A stretch of DNA of 64,000 bases from Atriophallophorus winterbourni (lineage: Eukaryota > Platyhelminthes > Trematoda > Plagiorchiida > Microphallidae): the NCBI GenBank assembly GCA_013407085.1, contig JACCGJ010001316.1:105921-169920 (forward strand), given 5' to 3'. This document shows, one piece after another, positions 13,301-21,798 of this stretch. The position numbers and the translations under genes are program-made. Position 1 is the first letter of the stretch; the number at the start of each line of letters is the position of its first letter. Under the pieces are notes generated by a model. That model was not told the DNA's origin. It saw only the letters and a list, made by a program, of their open reading frames with translations, and searched no databases.

Positions 13301-16300
13301 TCTCTAAATTAATGCAACGCATTGTGACTGTGCGTAGAAGAGAACATTTTGAAACTATAATATTTTGACTACAGCACAACAAGGTTGTCGAAAAAATTGT
13401 TTCTGAATAACTTACATTCTTACAACGTTCGAGGATTTGACCAAGGCACTAGACAAAGTTGAGGTTGTACATGCTTGCTACATCGACATTTCCAAAGCTT
13501 CCGATAGAGTCAACCATGACGTTTTAATAAAAAAGCTCGAAGCTTAAGATGTAACGGGAATTTTGCTGAATTGGATAAGGGACTATCTTACTGATAGACA
13601 CGTCCAAGTTCGCGTTAGCAGCAACTTCTCTTTAAGAATAGACGTCACAAGTAAAGTTCTGCAGGACTCGGTGCTTGGACCTCGTCTATTCGTGGTGTAT
13701 ATGAACGATATAGTAGAGGATATTGGATGTAAATTGATACTGTTTGCCGATAATATAAAAATATGGAAACGTGTCAGGTCTGTTAATTATTGAATGGCAT
13801 TAAAAAGGGATCTGTACACCATATTTCATTGGTACCAGACAAATGATATACCATTTGACCCTGCGAAATCTAAAATGCGGCGGCTTGAACTCAGAACTCA
13901 GAACTCAGAAAATTGTATGGTAGAAAAAGCATTAAGCTTAACAATAACCATAGGATGACAAGATATATGGAACATATAAAAAAATATAAAAAATATAAAA
14001 TATCTCAAAAATCAATAGGGACATTCGCATACCGCATGGTTCGTCATAAACTCATCGAGTTTGAAAGCGAAAACCTCAACAGATTCTGATCGTGTGATTT
14101 TTTCAGGCAAATAGTTCCAAGTGAAACAAATTCTTACGGAGAAAAAATTACGACGTATATCCAATCGAGAATGCGGAATGCTTAAAGCCTTTGAATGTGT
14201 TCGTGTTCTAGTAAGGTCATTGGGCTTTAGCAAGTGTTTAAGGGAATGGTTTACAGAATGCAGGATTTTGAAGGTCAACATAAGGTCACTACGTATCCGC
14301 CGTTGGGTAAAATCTTGTAGGTTCAGTTTTAACATTCGCTCTGTGAAAGGCAAATTTCTGTACCGGGAGACCAACTTTGTAGCACGATGATAAATCCTGT
14401 CGAGTATTTCGATATCCTTCCTCAGCCATGGTGCCCAGGCTTGGATGGAATATTCCATAACAGGACGTATATACGTGTTAATTACCTGGGGTAGGGTTTC
14501 GGGCGTAAAAATCCGGAATATTCTTTTGAGAAGACTCAAGATACGGCAAGCTTTATTGTACACCATCCGGCAATGCTGTCCAGGCTTAAGGTTAAACGAA
14601 ACCCAGATACCCAGATCTTTTTCTGCTGTGGTCCAGACGAGATCTTGCGTGCCAAGCTGATACGTGTGGTGCAGAGATTTCCCAAGCTGCAGCATTTTAC
14701 ATTTCGCAGGGTTAAATGGTAACTCATTTAACTGTGACCAACGAAATAAGATGCTTAGATCCCGTTGTAATGCCATACAGTCATTAACAGACCTGACACG
14801 TTTCCAAATTTTAATATCATCGGCAAATAGTATCAAGTTGCATCCAATATCCTCTACTATATCGTTCATATACACCAAGAATAGAAGAGGTCCAAGCACC
14901 GAGCCTTGCGGAACTCCACTCGTGACGTCTATTTTTCTAGATAAGGTGCTGCCAACGCGAACTTGGACGTGTCTATCAGTAAGATAGTCCCTTATCCAAT
15001 TCAGCAATATTCCCGTTATTCCATAGGATTCGAGCTTTTTAATTAAGATGTCATGGTTGACTCTATCGAAAGCTTTGGAAATATCGATGTAGCAAGCATG
15101 TACAGCCTCACCTTCGTCTAGTGCCTTGGTCCAATCCTCGAACGTTGTAAGAAGGTTAGATAAACAACAACGACCTCTTCGAAAACCGTGTTGTGCTGCG
15201 GTCAAAATATTTTGGTTTTCAAAATGTTCTCTTATGCGCGCAGTCACAATGCGTTCCATTAATTTGGAGATCACCGGAAGTAACGTTACCGGTCTATAGT
15301 TTGCTGTGTCTGAACGGCTACCGCCTTTATAAATAGGAGTTATCATCCCTGCTTTCCATTGCGGTGGTATTTTTCCTTCATTTAAGCTGAGATTGAATAT
15401 GCGAGTGAGAGGAGCAGTCAAAGCAACGCGACACCTGCGAAGTACGGCGGGGTAATTTTGTCTGCGCCAGGGGACTTCTTTTCGTTTAGTCGACAAAGTT
15501 CCCGCCCAACCATGTATTCGTTGATAGTCATTTCACTTAATAATTCGAAATGTGGTGAACTTGATGAAAGTTGATATGGTATACAACGCTTGGGATTGAA
15601 GACAAATGAGTAAAACGTTGCTAAAGCGTCGGCGGTATCTTGGGCAGTGTGGGTCAATCCATGAGGTGTTAGTACAGAGAATACACCTGGTTTGATCTTT
15701 GATCGTTCATTTACTATCTTGTAGAGAAGCTTAGGATTCTTTTCCATTCTCTTAAGCAAGTTCCATTGGAATTGCATGCGATCTTCTCTTACAAGAGTCG
15801 TGACTTGATTCCGTATCTTACAGAATCGCTTCCAAGTTTCTTCCGTACCAAACTTCTTATGAGTTACCCAAGACTCTCGCTTAACAGCTAACCATTTCTT
15901 CGTTCTACTCCGAATAACAAACTGGTTGTTGTAGCTGTATTTGTGTGGTACAAAAATCGAGTTTCGTAAATCTTCGAATTGAGATAATTTAGAAACGAAT
16001 TGTAATATGAGCTTGGAAAATCTCTGCAGCACACGTGTCAGCTTGGCACGCAAGATCTCGTCTAGACCACCGCCGAAAAAATCTCGGTATCTGGGTGTCT
16101 TTAAACATCATCGCCGGACAATGTACGATAAAGCATGCCGTATCTCGAGTCTACTAAAAGGATTTTCAGGATTTTCACGCCCAAAACCTTATCCCGGGTA
16201 ATTAATACGTATGTACGTCCTGTTATGGAATATTCCATCCAAGCCTGAGCACCATGGCTGAGGATGAATACCGAACTACTTGACAGGATTTATATTCGTG

Positions 16301-19300
16301 GGACAAAGTTGGTCTCCTATTACATAAATTTGCCTTTCAAAGAGCGAATGTTAAAACTAAATCTACACGATTTTACTCAACGACAAATACCGAGTGACCT
16401 CATGTTGGCATTCAAAATCTTCCATTCCCTTAAACACTTGCTAAAGCCCAATGACCTTATTTGAACACGAAAAAAATCGAAGGCTTTGAGCATTCCGCAT
16501 TCTCGATTGAATAATCGTGATGATTTTTTCCCGGTAAGAATTTGTTTCACTTGAAACATCGACTAAAGGAGACCAGCAACCTCAAAATTGCTTAAAGAGT
16601 GAATTGGCACGACGGTAACCAATAAAACTAAACCGTCAGTGAACAATTGCGCGGTATTTAATTATGAGTCAATTTGTAACACATCAAGCTGTAGTAAAAC
16701 ACACGTGAAAAATGCTCTGCATTTTTTTAACCTTTTTCCAACATGGTCAGTTTTTTATGTATAATAAAGATCCATTTAAAAATCAACAGTCCAACTTACG
16801 TTGCTCAATAGTTGGCGTTTCAGCTTTTCAAAACTTGGGAACCGATCCTTCAGTTTTTTATGATGGAAGTTTGTAATGAACTCGATAGTGCCTGCCAGAC
16901 CTTCGCTGAGGGGAGAATCGAACAAATCTTCGAAGGTAGCTTTCAGAGCTTCTGTACACGATTTCGCCTTTGTTTTGAAGTATTTCACCAAATTTTCGAT
17001 TGTACAACTATTAACCAAATTGCTGATTTCTTTGTCCAAATACGATTCTTCATTAGTTTTGAGGTTTCTGGTGAGATTTGAAGGACAAACATGGGTTTTG
17101 CTAGGTGTAATTAATGTAAATGTCAAAAACATTTTAAATTTACAAAAGAACTCAAATTCTAACGATTCTCCAACTTTCCGTTATTTGATAAATCTCTAGA
17201 CATGTTGGCATCCGAAATTGAGGCAAAAGATCGTAACTCTGGGTCTTCGAATAAGAAACGAGAAAAGAATGAAAATATTCGAAAGATTAGCTTTGGACCA
17301 ATGTCAAATGAATCGAACATATTGAAGTGGAAAACGCAATAGAAATTTATACTTGAAATAAAAACGGATTCAAGTGTTCAATAATAAGTAAATTTTGACG
17401 AAAATAACTTGATGCAAACGGGATAAATGACCCGTTGATTCGGGCAAAATAGACGAAATTCTTCCAGCCATTATACCAGTTATCTTAGGCCTCCGATGGC
17501 GAATAACGTTTACGTGGAAATAACGATCTACTATTGGCTTGAGCACCTTCGCTTACCACGGACTCTCTCTGTTATTCTTCTGTGTACCACACAGTAAAGA
17601 CTGATGCAGTGATTGTCATCGCAATTTCAATGGTGAGTTTGCTTAAATACGCGTTCGTTTAGCCTAACACAATTATATCGATCTGTCAATGCTCAATTTT
17701 GAGCGAGAGCGGTTCAGAAAGGAAAGCGGCGATGAAAGAGAGGAGCACATAATATCAACAATGTTCTTATATTCTATTATCATTTGAAGCCACCAACATC
17801 AATATTCCGTTTCTAGCACAATTAACTTTAATACAAATGCAAAATTAATATTACTGATGTTTAAGTGGCTAGTCGCAATGTAAAATGCCTTTAGCTGAAG
17901 TTCAGTTGTTCCAACATGATGTTAAATGATGGAACGATAGACGAACGCATGCCATTGTGTCCGAAATATTTACTCGGATTTAGCATACTTTTACAATGTC
18001 AAGGTACTGGTATCAAATCTACTGTCCACTGTTACAAAAATGTTTCGGAAGACTAAGCTCAGGAAATTAGAGCATATATATGAGTCGTATTTTGTTGGTT
18101 TTCAAGTCATATACTGTCCATTACCAATGCTCGATGCTCAAAATCTATGCCTCTTTGAATTGGAATTTGCGTTGGATTACAGCGGAATTTTACCTAATAA
18201 AGGTTTCGCATTATGGAGATTGCGGTAAAACAAATGCAGCGAACATTTTAAATCACATGAAATCGTAACAAGTATTGTAAGTGGATAATGCGAAGATTGC
18301 GTATGATATACATGATTCAAGATAAACACAACAATATTTTTGTGAGATGGAAACGGAGTGAAGACACGTTATTCTAAAGAACTTCTAAGATTTAGCATTT
18401 AGTGCGTTTGTATTACTGTTGATCAAACTAGCAACTCACTTGTAATCAGATTGTCCCTTATACTTAACTGTGGGTGAAAAATGAAAGGAAATTATTACGG
18501 ATTGTTTAATTATTCGCATCTTCAAACAAGTTACAAACACATAAGATAGCTGTCAGCTTCGAAGAATGAGAGTTTAATTTGAATAACCCCTAGACCTTGG
18601 AGATATTAGAATGTGAACATCTTGACAGATATTAACTCAACAACCGCCACGGTAACGTAATACGAGTTTAGATTAACGCGATATGATGTTTTGTGGTGCT
18701 TACGTTCCTATTCCTTACAAACCACTACCGGTTTCTTGCTGTTTGCCGTCATCAGGTGGATAAACTAATATCAGGATTACTGAGCCTTGAAACAGTGGAA
18801 TAGTTGTAAACAAAGGAATACTTGAATGCCACTGTTCGATAGGGTTCTTACGAAGAAACACGAAGTTCAAATAAAGAATCACAATGTGAGTTTTGGTCAG
18901 GCACTCTAGGCGGTTATAAAAGACCAAAAACTGGTAGTGGTCTGTAAGGGATGCGGATGTGCGCACCACAAATCATTGGTCTTTTATACGCATCTTGAGT
19001 GCTTGACCATTCGGTATTTGAACATCGCGGTTCGTTGTAAGAACTTTATTTAACAATGAGATACGATGTTGTTTCCAGTTTTTCAAACAAATTCCTAAAT
19101 GTGAATTCAAACCCAGTCGCCACTGCACATTTTCGGTACATACTCGTTACCCTAATTCTTCACCGTATCCTGGTTTGAATGTGCACGGGAATTTGTTAAA
19201 AGTGTTTTTTTGCAGCTCAACATCTGTCCAATGGTGGAAACCTGTACTCTGAGCCTTTTGTGCAAATTAATTTCAAGTATGTGTGACGCATTGTCTTGAA

Positions 19301-21798
19301 AATCGAAAAAAATATTTTGAGGCATTTCTAGTGAATAATATTTATGCAAATACATTTAAAGCACAATAACATCCGACATACGCTAGATAAGCTCAATTGA
19401 AATACTGGATATGCTGTGTGTTGAAGGTTGACAGACAGAATCTTGGGAAATTACAGCGCTAGTAAACTAAATGTGAAATAGTTTATGTATGTTATCCGAA
19501 AGTGTGGAAACTTTAATTATATGTTTTCTATGGAAAAGCAGGTTGTAAATAAAAAAAATTCAAACTGGAGTTGAATTGATATTGAGAACCACGTGTTTGT
19601 AATCAGCCTTTTGCGATGCATGTTCTGATAAAATTCTTACTGACAAGGATCTACTTTTTTAATCGCCATTAATGGAACCCGGAAAATGACTGTTTCAAAT
19701 TATCAACCTCCGTGTAAAACTGTCCGAAGTAAACAAGGCCTCATGATGTTTGACACTATCAAAAATTAATCCCACATTAAATGATGGATTCAACTTAAAT
19801 TATTTTAAAGTCGAATTAGGTATGAGTTACAAACATTTCAATCTCATGTTTATTTTGCAGTTCGAAACTTCATGATTTTTATGTATCATTTGCTGAAAGA
19901 GTAAAGTATTTTTGCTCCATCATTGTTTATTCTGTGACAGGTTTTGCACGTATTTTTTCGATAAAACTAATTGAGTAAGCGTCTTCATGTATATTATGTG
20001 TCAAGATTAAAACATTTAAATTTCTCCTCAGTTAGAATAGACACCTTATATATAAAATGGTATTGACAAATTGGCTAGCATTTATTAACCAAAGTCCGTT
20101 ACACATTTCGATTACGTTTTGCAAGAAATTCGGCTACACACAATATGGCTTAAGAAATTGTGATCATTATGTCTTATGGAGTTTATTGTAAGGCTTGCTG
20201 CGCGAACGAATTTAAGCTGACTCCATGTCTCATGTTGAGTGAGTAATGTTATACATCGGCAAAATATCCAACTTCTGCACCTCTACATTTTTGATTTGTT
20301 GTTGTCTTTTAAATACACACCATGTCAACGGCCAATCTCATTTGACGTTGAACGTTTGCTCGAAGTTCGATTTAATCTTGGTTCTATTTTCCTCAGTGTT
20401 TGGTTAAGAACAACGCATCGATTGCTAGAAGGCAATGACTGTTTCTAATTCTACATCACCCTGTCATCAAAACATAACCATACGTGTTAATTTTCTCTAA
20501 AGTGATACATCCAAAACCAAAGAGCTCCAACACCTCTGTCTGCTGTAAACGCCTGACAAAGAAAACCACCTTGAATTTATAAATTACGGTGAGAATACGG
20601 CTTTTCAATTATAAACTTACGCATGCCATCGGGTTCGTGGGGTACCTGTATTTGAACCTAAAACGGAAAATTAGTCTCATTGACGCCATTGATCAACGTT
20701 TGATGTATGCTAAATTAAGCTACACCATACTTCATTTTAGTGTTCTATATTATCTTTATCCATTTGTCTTTTAATGAGATTATATAAATCACCCCAGTCT
20801 CATTTGCTGGAATTCATTTTGGATAATTTATCTACAAAATAGGTTAATGGACTCAAATCCATTATAGTTTGCGCGTTAATAATTTCAAGTGTAAAGTAAA
20901 GCTTGTTCTACTGAGTTCAATTTATATCACATTATATGTACTCAAATGCGCAAGCAATTATCAATTCAATTTCTATCTCACTCGACACAACATTACCAAT
21001 TATTCGACAATTTCGAAGGAAAATAATTTCACAGCTATTTATAAAGAATATGAGGAAAGCCATGTCGTAATTTCACAGTAAATAATAATTTCTACGGATT
21101 TCTTGCATTGAACAATCACGTTTGCCAAATGTTCGTTATTGGTAATACAAATAAAAACCTATGCCACCGTTCTTTAATGTAATGCGTACCCTAATGCATA
21201 CCTTTTCCGAAAATCTTTCGGGTATATCCTGCTCGGGTTTTCCACTTAATTCTGCAATAAACCGATCAAGTGTTGCTTCTGACGCATCCCCAAGTTCTTC
21301 CTTATATCCGTCATCCGGACTTAGAAGAAGCTTGCAAAACCTCATTTTTCTGTAGTAGTCACTTCTGTGGGTTTGGTTTGTACACAAAATCAAAATCATC
21401 TTTACCTCAAAAACGAATCCATTCTGTTTAATTTGATCCATTCGAACATTTGATTTCGTTTATCGTCTGTTAGATTCCGAAACATTTTGATAGAATTCTC
21501 TTTCACGACACCGAATTCATTGCTGCCACAATCGTATTGCAATTTCACAGCGAACAGCTACATGCATTCAATCATTTCATCTAAATTTAATGATTACCGG
21601 TTGGCAGAGATACATATTGAAATATTCCACAAAAATCGGATCCGATCGAAGCTGACTTTCGAACTCTCCAATGGCTATGTCAGTATGATGGGGAGTCATT
21701 TCGGTTGCAGCGACCCTCATCTGGCCTTGAACAGACGAGTGTTCCTCGAATTTGCTGGTAAGGTTCGAACTTGGTAAAATCACATTGCAATTTAACAT
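1190..21798 (-). CDS. RGS22: RGS22-like multi-RGS-domain protein (gene span, exons incomplete)
   Basis: Minus-strand gene assembled from exons at 21598-21798, 21406-21557, 21202-21349, 16800-17067, 7029-7931, 5833-6042, 4436-4596, 2293-2483 and, tentatively, 1190-1303. RGS22 is a large animal protein with several RGS domains that binds G-alpha subunits and is tied to testis and flagellar biology. The exons follow vertebrate RGS22 order: the N-terminal DPIFVEYFN motif, the EWI-K-R-M-FL block, the first RGS domain, the D-AAGGSFQFYL start of the second, and the last RGS domain. Missing pieces are the exon between 16800 and 7931 (expected WWLW-type motif), one or more between 21202 and 17067, and the one carrying the FW motif between 7029 and 6042. 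Identity rests on recognised motif order, not on a database search. Introns range from 40 nt to about 9 kb and are full of transposons. Confidence 0.7.
2293..2483 (-). CDS. RGS22: RGS22-like exon: last RGS domain, second part
   Basis: Acceptor gaataaatttcag. With the phase-1 join the protein continues VPLQLRDQITENLKAADAK and NIFAELERFCLDFLQPLWLEF, aligning with the final helices of the last RGS domain of RGS22. The frame runs to TGA at 2295-2293, so this could be the terminal exon. A weak donor (GC then GTTTGG) at 2339 would instead link in phase to the exon at 1303. This entry is absent from a simple ATG-to-stop ORF scan. Confidence 0.6.
2615..2795. repeat. Fold-back repeat (long inverted repeat)
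   Basis: Left arm 2639-2663 and right arm 2730-2754 are perfect 25-nt inverted copies (TTTCGCTTCTGAACACAG... inverted). Outer arms near 2616-2641 and 2764-2790 (caatgaatcggttatagcaa against ttgctataactgattcattg) continue the pairing after a short insertion on the right. The loop is about 66 nt. It looks like a small fold-back transposon or MITE in an RGS22 intron. Confidence 0.65.
2974..3323 (+). repeat. Retrozyme-like repeat unit with partial direct terminal repeats
   Basis: A 40-bp sequence at 2974-3013 recurs at 3285-3323 with few differences, 311 bp apart, and the shared cactccagct motif also recurs. A hammerhead ribozyme lies between the two repeats. The layout fits one full monomer plus the beginning of a second of a tandem, ribozyme-bearing repeat. 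Monomer length of about 311 bp is inferred from the spacing. Confidence 0.5.
3073..3115 (+). ncRNA. Minimal type I hammerhead ribozyme
   Basis: All conserved core elements are present in order: helix I strand GCATAC (3073-3078), CTGATGA (3079-3085), helix II GCGG/CCGC with a six-base loop (3086-3099), GAAA (3100-3103), the ACCGGT palindrome (3103-3108), cleavage C at 3109 in a GUC triplet, and helix I strand GTGTGC (3110-3115) pairing with the first. Helix III has no loop, so cleavage would be expected mainly in a dimer. Such motifs are known in metazoan retrozymes. Activity is inferred. Confidence 0.75.
3324..4435. other. Intron DNA, nothing recognised
   Basis: AT-rich sequence between RGS22-like exons. 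A 64-codon plus-strand frame at 3410-3604 has no recognisable family and no splice support. Confidence 0.5.
4436..4596 (-). CDS. RGS22: RGS22-like exon: last RGS domain, first part
   Basis: Acceptor ttcacctcaaccag, donor GTAAGC at 4435. The frame contains LLQAIDDFVKQFYSHVGN and RRAKTIVNLFLQENS, matching the W-EVQKY...TIINCFI helices of the C-terminal RGS domain of RGS22. The exon ends in phase 1 (split valine/alanine codon), exactly the phase needed by the exon starting at 2483. Confidence 0.65.
5040..5470 (-). repeat. Degenerate hammerhead-associated repeat
   Basis: On the minus strand 5317-5285 reads CTGACGA, a helix-II-like hairpin with the AAACA loop seen in other copies, then GAAG in place of GAAA and CCCGTT in place of CCGGTC. 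Flanking sequence matches the 18.7 kb copy (tctcaa-ggc-tact upstream, gtatttgaacacc downstream). A second 3' half (GGTGAAACGGGTCG) is on the plus strand near 5090-5105. Mutated core, so presumably inactive. Confidence 0.4.
5833..6042 (-). CDS. RGS22: RGS22-like exon: core of the second RGS domain
   Basis: Acceptor gtgatttag at 6043 and GTAGGT donor at 5832 give 70 codons in phase 0 at both ends. The sequence runs from SFILHNLHSGKRSKHDFLF through YSKIGQSLLRSAIQHF to RIMEVAKFINVLIG, which parallels the RGS22 segment ending in a D-AEEYILLLL helix. A second possible acceptor at 6005 (aacgcag) would shorten it. Confidence 0.6.
6641..6765 (-). mobile_element. Short LINE 3'-end remnant (RTE-like, zinc-finger-tail family)
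   Basis: The plus-strand text tagcctccttcgatcgatgt, then a diverged copy of the sequence beginning at 55845, marks the 3' terminus of this family in minus orientation. Only about 120 bases remain, in an RGS22 intron. Confidence 0.6.
7029..7931 (-). CDS. RGS22: RGS22-like large exon: end of first RGS domain, linker, start of second
   Basis: Acceptor ttgattctcag at 7932, GTCAGT donor at 7028; 903 nt open throughout. The start (DLEKRYRLKLNLTTS, then LWHTVQNDALYYIKYYWLP) resembles the final helices of an RGS domain in RGS22, where a tryptophan-rich end also occurs. A long polar, glutamine-rich linker follows. The last residues (LSLDCLQHDAAAGGSFQFYL) match the start of the next RGS domain. The open frame continues past both splice sites, but the splice calls fit the homology better. 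Confidence 0.65.
8060..10300. other. Intron DNA, nothing recognised
   Basis: Low-complexity AT-rich DNA without supported exons or repeats. The missing RGS22 exon carrying the first RGS domain core could lie between here and 16.8 kb, but no convincing WWLW-type exon was found by eye. Confidence 0.45.
10310..11155. mobile_element. pogo/Tigger-like MITE with terminal inverted repeats
   Basis: Ends are CAGTGGAACCC...TACAACGAA and its inverted counterpart (20 of 23 bases match), flanked on both sides by TA (10308-10309 and 11156-11157). TA duplication and CAGTGGAACC termini are typical of pogo/Tigger members of the Tc1/mariner superfamily. The 846-bp interior has subterminal ttcgttgta motifs but no transposase, so it is non-autonomous. 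Its right end nearly touches the assembly gap. Confidence 0.7.
11159..12158. other. Assembly gap of exactly 1000 N
   Basis: Positions 11159-12158 are all N. The round length suggests a fixed-size placeholder. Any frame drawn across it is an artefact. It lies in the large RGS22 intron one base after the TA duplication of a MITE, so a repeat collapse probably caused the break. Confidence 0.98.
12313..12519 (-). CDS. Unassigned short open frame with coding-like composition
   Basis: A 68-codon frame, richer in G+C than its surroundings, containing VPAVPGIVYPLPRLLQALRQ and EFKVDRDRVCELAGQRFGAV. No family recognised. A GTATTG donor-like site follows gccag internally, and a GTCAAC site follows ggcag. 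It could be an exon or pseudogene fragment of an RGS22-intron gene, a piece of a repeat, or chance. Confidence 0.25.
   Translation of the reverse strand: MFVLSIVPHYIHNQRRAPHGHSVPAVPGIVYPLPRLLQALRQGQEFKVDRDRVCELAGQRFGAVKQFR
12740..13886 (+). mobile_element. Older CR1-like LINE, 5' part of a copy split by an insertion
   Basis: Plus-strand decayed reverse transcriptase. The order matches the intact copy at 14.0-16.0 kb: the KR-CKIRNQVTTLVREDRMQ linker, then fingers, then LNWIRDYLTDRHVQVRV (13567 onward), and FADN where the intact copy has FADD. Many stops and frameshifts. It stops at AKSKMRRL and resumes in sequence at 16008, so the intervening element interrupted it. Confidence 0.8.
13887..16007 (-). 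mobile_element. CR1-like LINE inserted into another copy of its family, opposite orientation
   Basis: The element sits between the two halves of an older plus-strand copy. Its 3' end is marked by an AACTCAG heptamer repeated about three times at 13887-13910, the short tandem tail typical of CR1. The 5' end is truncated: the endonuclease is absent. It carries most of a reverse transcriptase in two overlapping frames, so this copy is relatively young but dead. Confidence 0.8.
14012..15496 (-). pseudogene. CR1-like reverse transcriptase, main part
   Basis: 494 codons without a stop. Recognisable blocks: IPPQWKAGMITPIYKGG and NYRPVTLLPVISKLMERIV (fingers), HGFRRGR, AFDRVNHDILIKKL with the first catalytic aspartate, SGVPQGSVLGPLLFLVYMND, the catalytic FADD in LILFADDIKIW, thumb and the C-terminal region with TYIRPVMEYSIQAW. 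It copies LINE RNA onto nicked target DNA. A frameshift near 15420-15490 separates it from the upstream frame, so it cannot be made as one intact protein. Confidence 0.85.
15418..16053 (-). pseudogene. CR1-like LINE linker between endonuclease and reverse transcriptase (frameshifted)
   Basis: The frame overlaps the reverse transcriptase frame by 79 bases, showing a frameshift. It contains WKRFCKIRNQVTTLVREDRM and AGDKITP-type sequence (KKSPGADKITPPYF), the conserved connector before the fingers domain. The first codons beyond 16007 belong to the flanking older element. Confidence 0.75.
16008..16560 (+). mobile_element. Older CR1-like LINE, 3' part of the split copy
   Basis: Continues the plus-strand copy ending at 13886. 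Frames contain NLCSTRVSLARKISS, then LLDRIYIRGTKLVSYYINL, ERMLKLNLHDFTQRQ and LKHLLKPND, all matching the intact copy's C-terminal domain with extra stops. It ends near the position of the family's SVRICFTWN block, so the 3' terminus is missing. Confidence 0.8.
16800..17067 (-). CDS. RGS22: RGS22-like internal exon upstream of the first RGS domain
   Basis: A clean acceptor (caaatctcaccag) and a GTAAGT donor bound an 89-codon frame from NLKTNEESYLDKEISNL to KLKRQLLSN. The exon starts in phase 2 and ends in phase 0. Its end (DRFPSFEKLKRQLLSN) resembles the vertebrate segment leading into the first RGS domain; the middle is poorly conserved and helical. It starts in a different phase from the end of the exon at 21202, so at least one exon is missing between them. 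Confidence 0.55.
17068..18715. other. Intron DNA, nothing recognised
   Basis: No convincing exon or repeat seen on either strand. Two overlapping 62-codon plus-strand frames around 18040-18268 lack splice sites and homology. Confidence 0.45.
18716..19060 (-). repeat. Hammerhead-associated repeat in inverted arrangement
   Basis: Sequence matches the 57.7-58.1 kb repeat on the minus strand (aacagtggcatt, then gtttac, tccactgtttcaag before the ribozyme). The ccactaccggttt motif at 18722 recurs inverted as aaaactggtagtgg near 18926, so two copies face each other. Downstream plus-strand sequence (gtatttgaacatcg) matches the copy near 5.2 kb. Confidence 0.5.
18722..18759 (-). ncRNA. Decayed type I hammerhead ribozyme
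   Basis: On the minus strand: CCAC, CTGATGA (18755-18749), helix II strands around an AAACA loop, GAAA, CCGGTA with a GUA cleavage triplet, then GTGG pairing with CCAC for helix I. Helix II is damaged: its two base-proximal pairs are mismatched, so activity is doubtful. Confidence 0.5.
19061..21201. other. Intron DNA, nothing recognised
   Basis: AT-rich intron after the third RGS22 exon. At least one further RGS22 exon is expected between here and 17.07 kb from the phase mismatch, but none was found by eye. Confidence 0.45.
21202..21349 (-). CDS. RGS22: RGS22-like exon 3
   Basis: Follows a 56-nt intron with acceptor gactactacag. The exon begins KMRFCKLLLSPDDG and ends RFSEK at a GTATGC donor in phase 0 (148 nt). 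The MRFCKLLLS segment continues the vertebrate alignment directly after the preceding FLR. The next intron is over 4 kb, so intron size jumps sharply here. Confidence 0.65.
21406..21557 (-). CDS. RGS22: RGS22-like exon 2
   Basis: Follows a 40-nt intron (donor GTAATC, acceptor gcatgtag). It starts in phase 0 with LFAVKLQYDCGSNEFGVV and ends LNRMDSFLR before a GTAAAG donor. Joined to exon 1 it reads like the vertebrate segment after the first motif, including the EWIKLNRMDSFL block, which corresponds to IKWIKKERLPAFL in vertebrates. The 152-nt length leaves phase 2, matching exon 3. Confidence 0.68.
21598..21798 (-). CDS. RGS22: RGS22-like exon 1 (N-terminus)
   Basis: ATG at 21798-21796 opens 67 codons ending in QP, followed by a GTAATC donor at 21597. 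The last residues carry FESQLRSDPIFVEYFNMYL, the hallmark RGS22 N-terminal segment. The exon ends in phase 0. An alternative acceptor (ttaccag) at 21755 would start the exon at 21754 and imply an upstream first exon, so the start is not certain. Confidence 0.68.

Noticed and set aside
21403..21420. An 18-nt micro-exon reading NGFVFE between RGS22 exons 1 and 3
   Set aside because: It resembled a vertebrate motif but its phase does not fit exon 3; the longer exon 21406-21557 fits both phases and homology.
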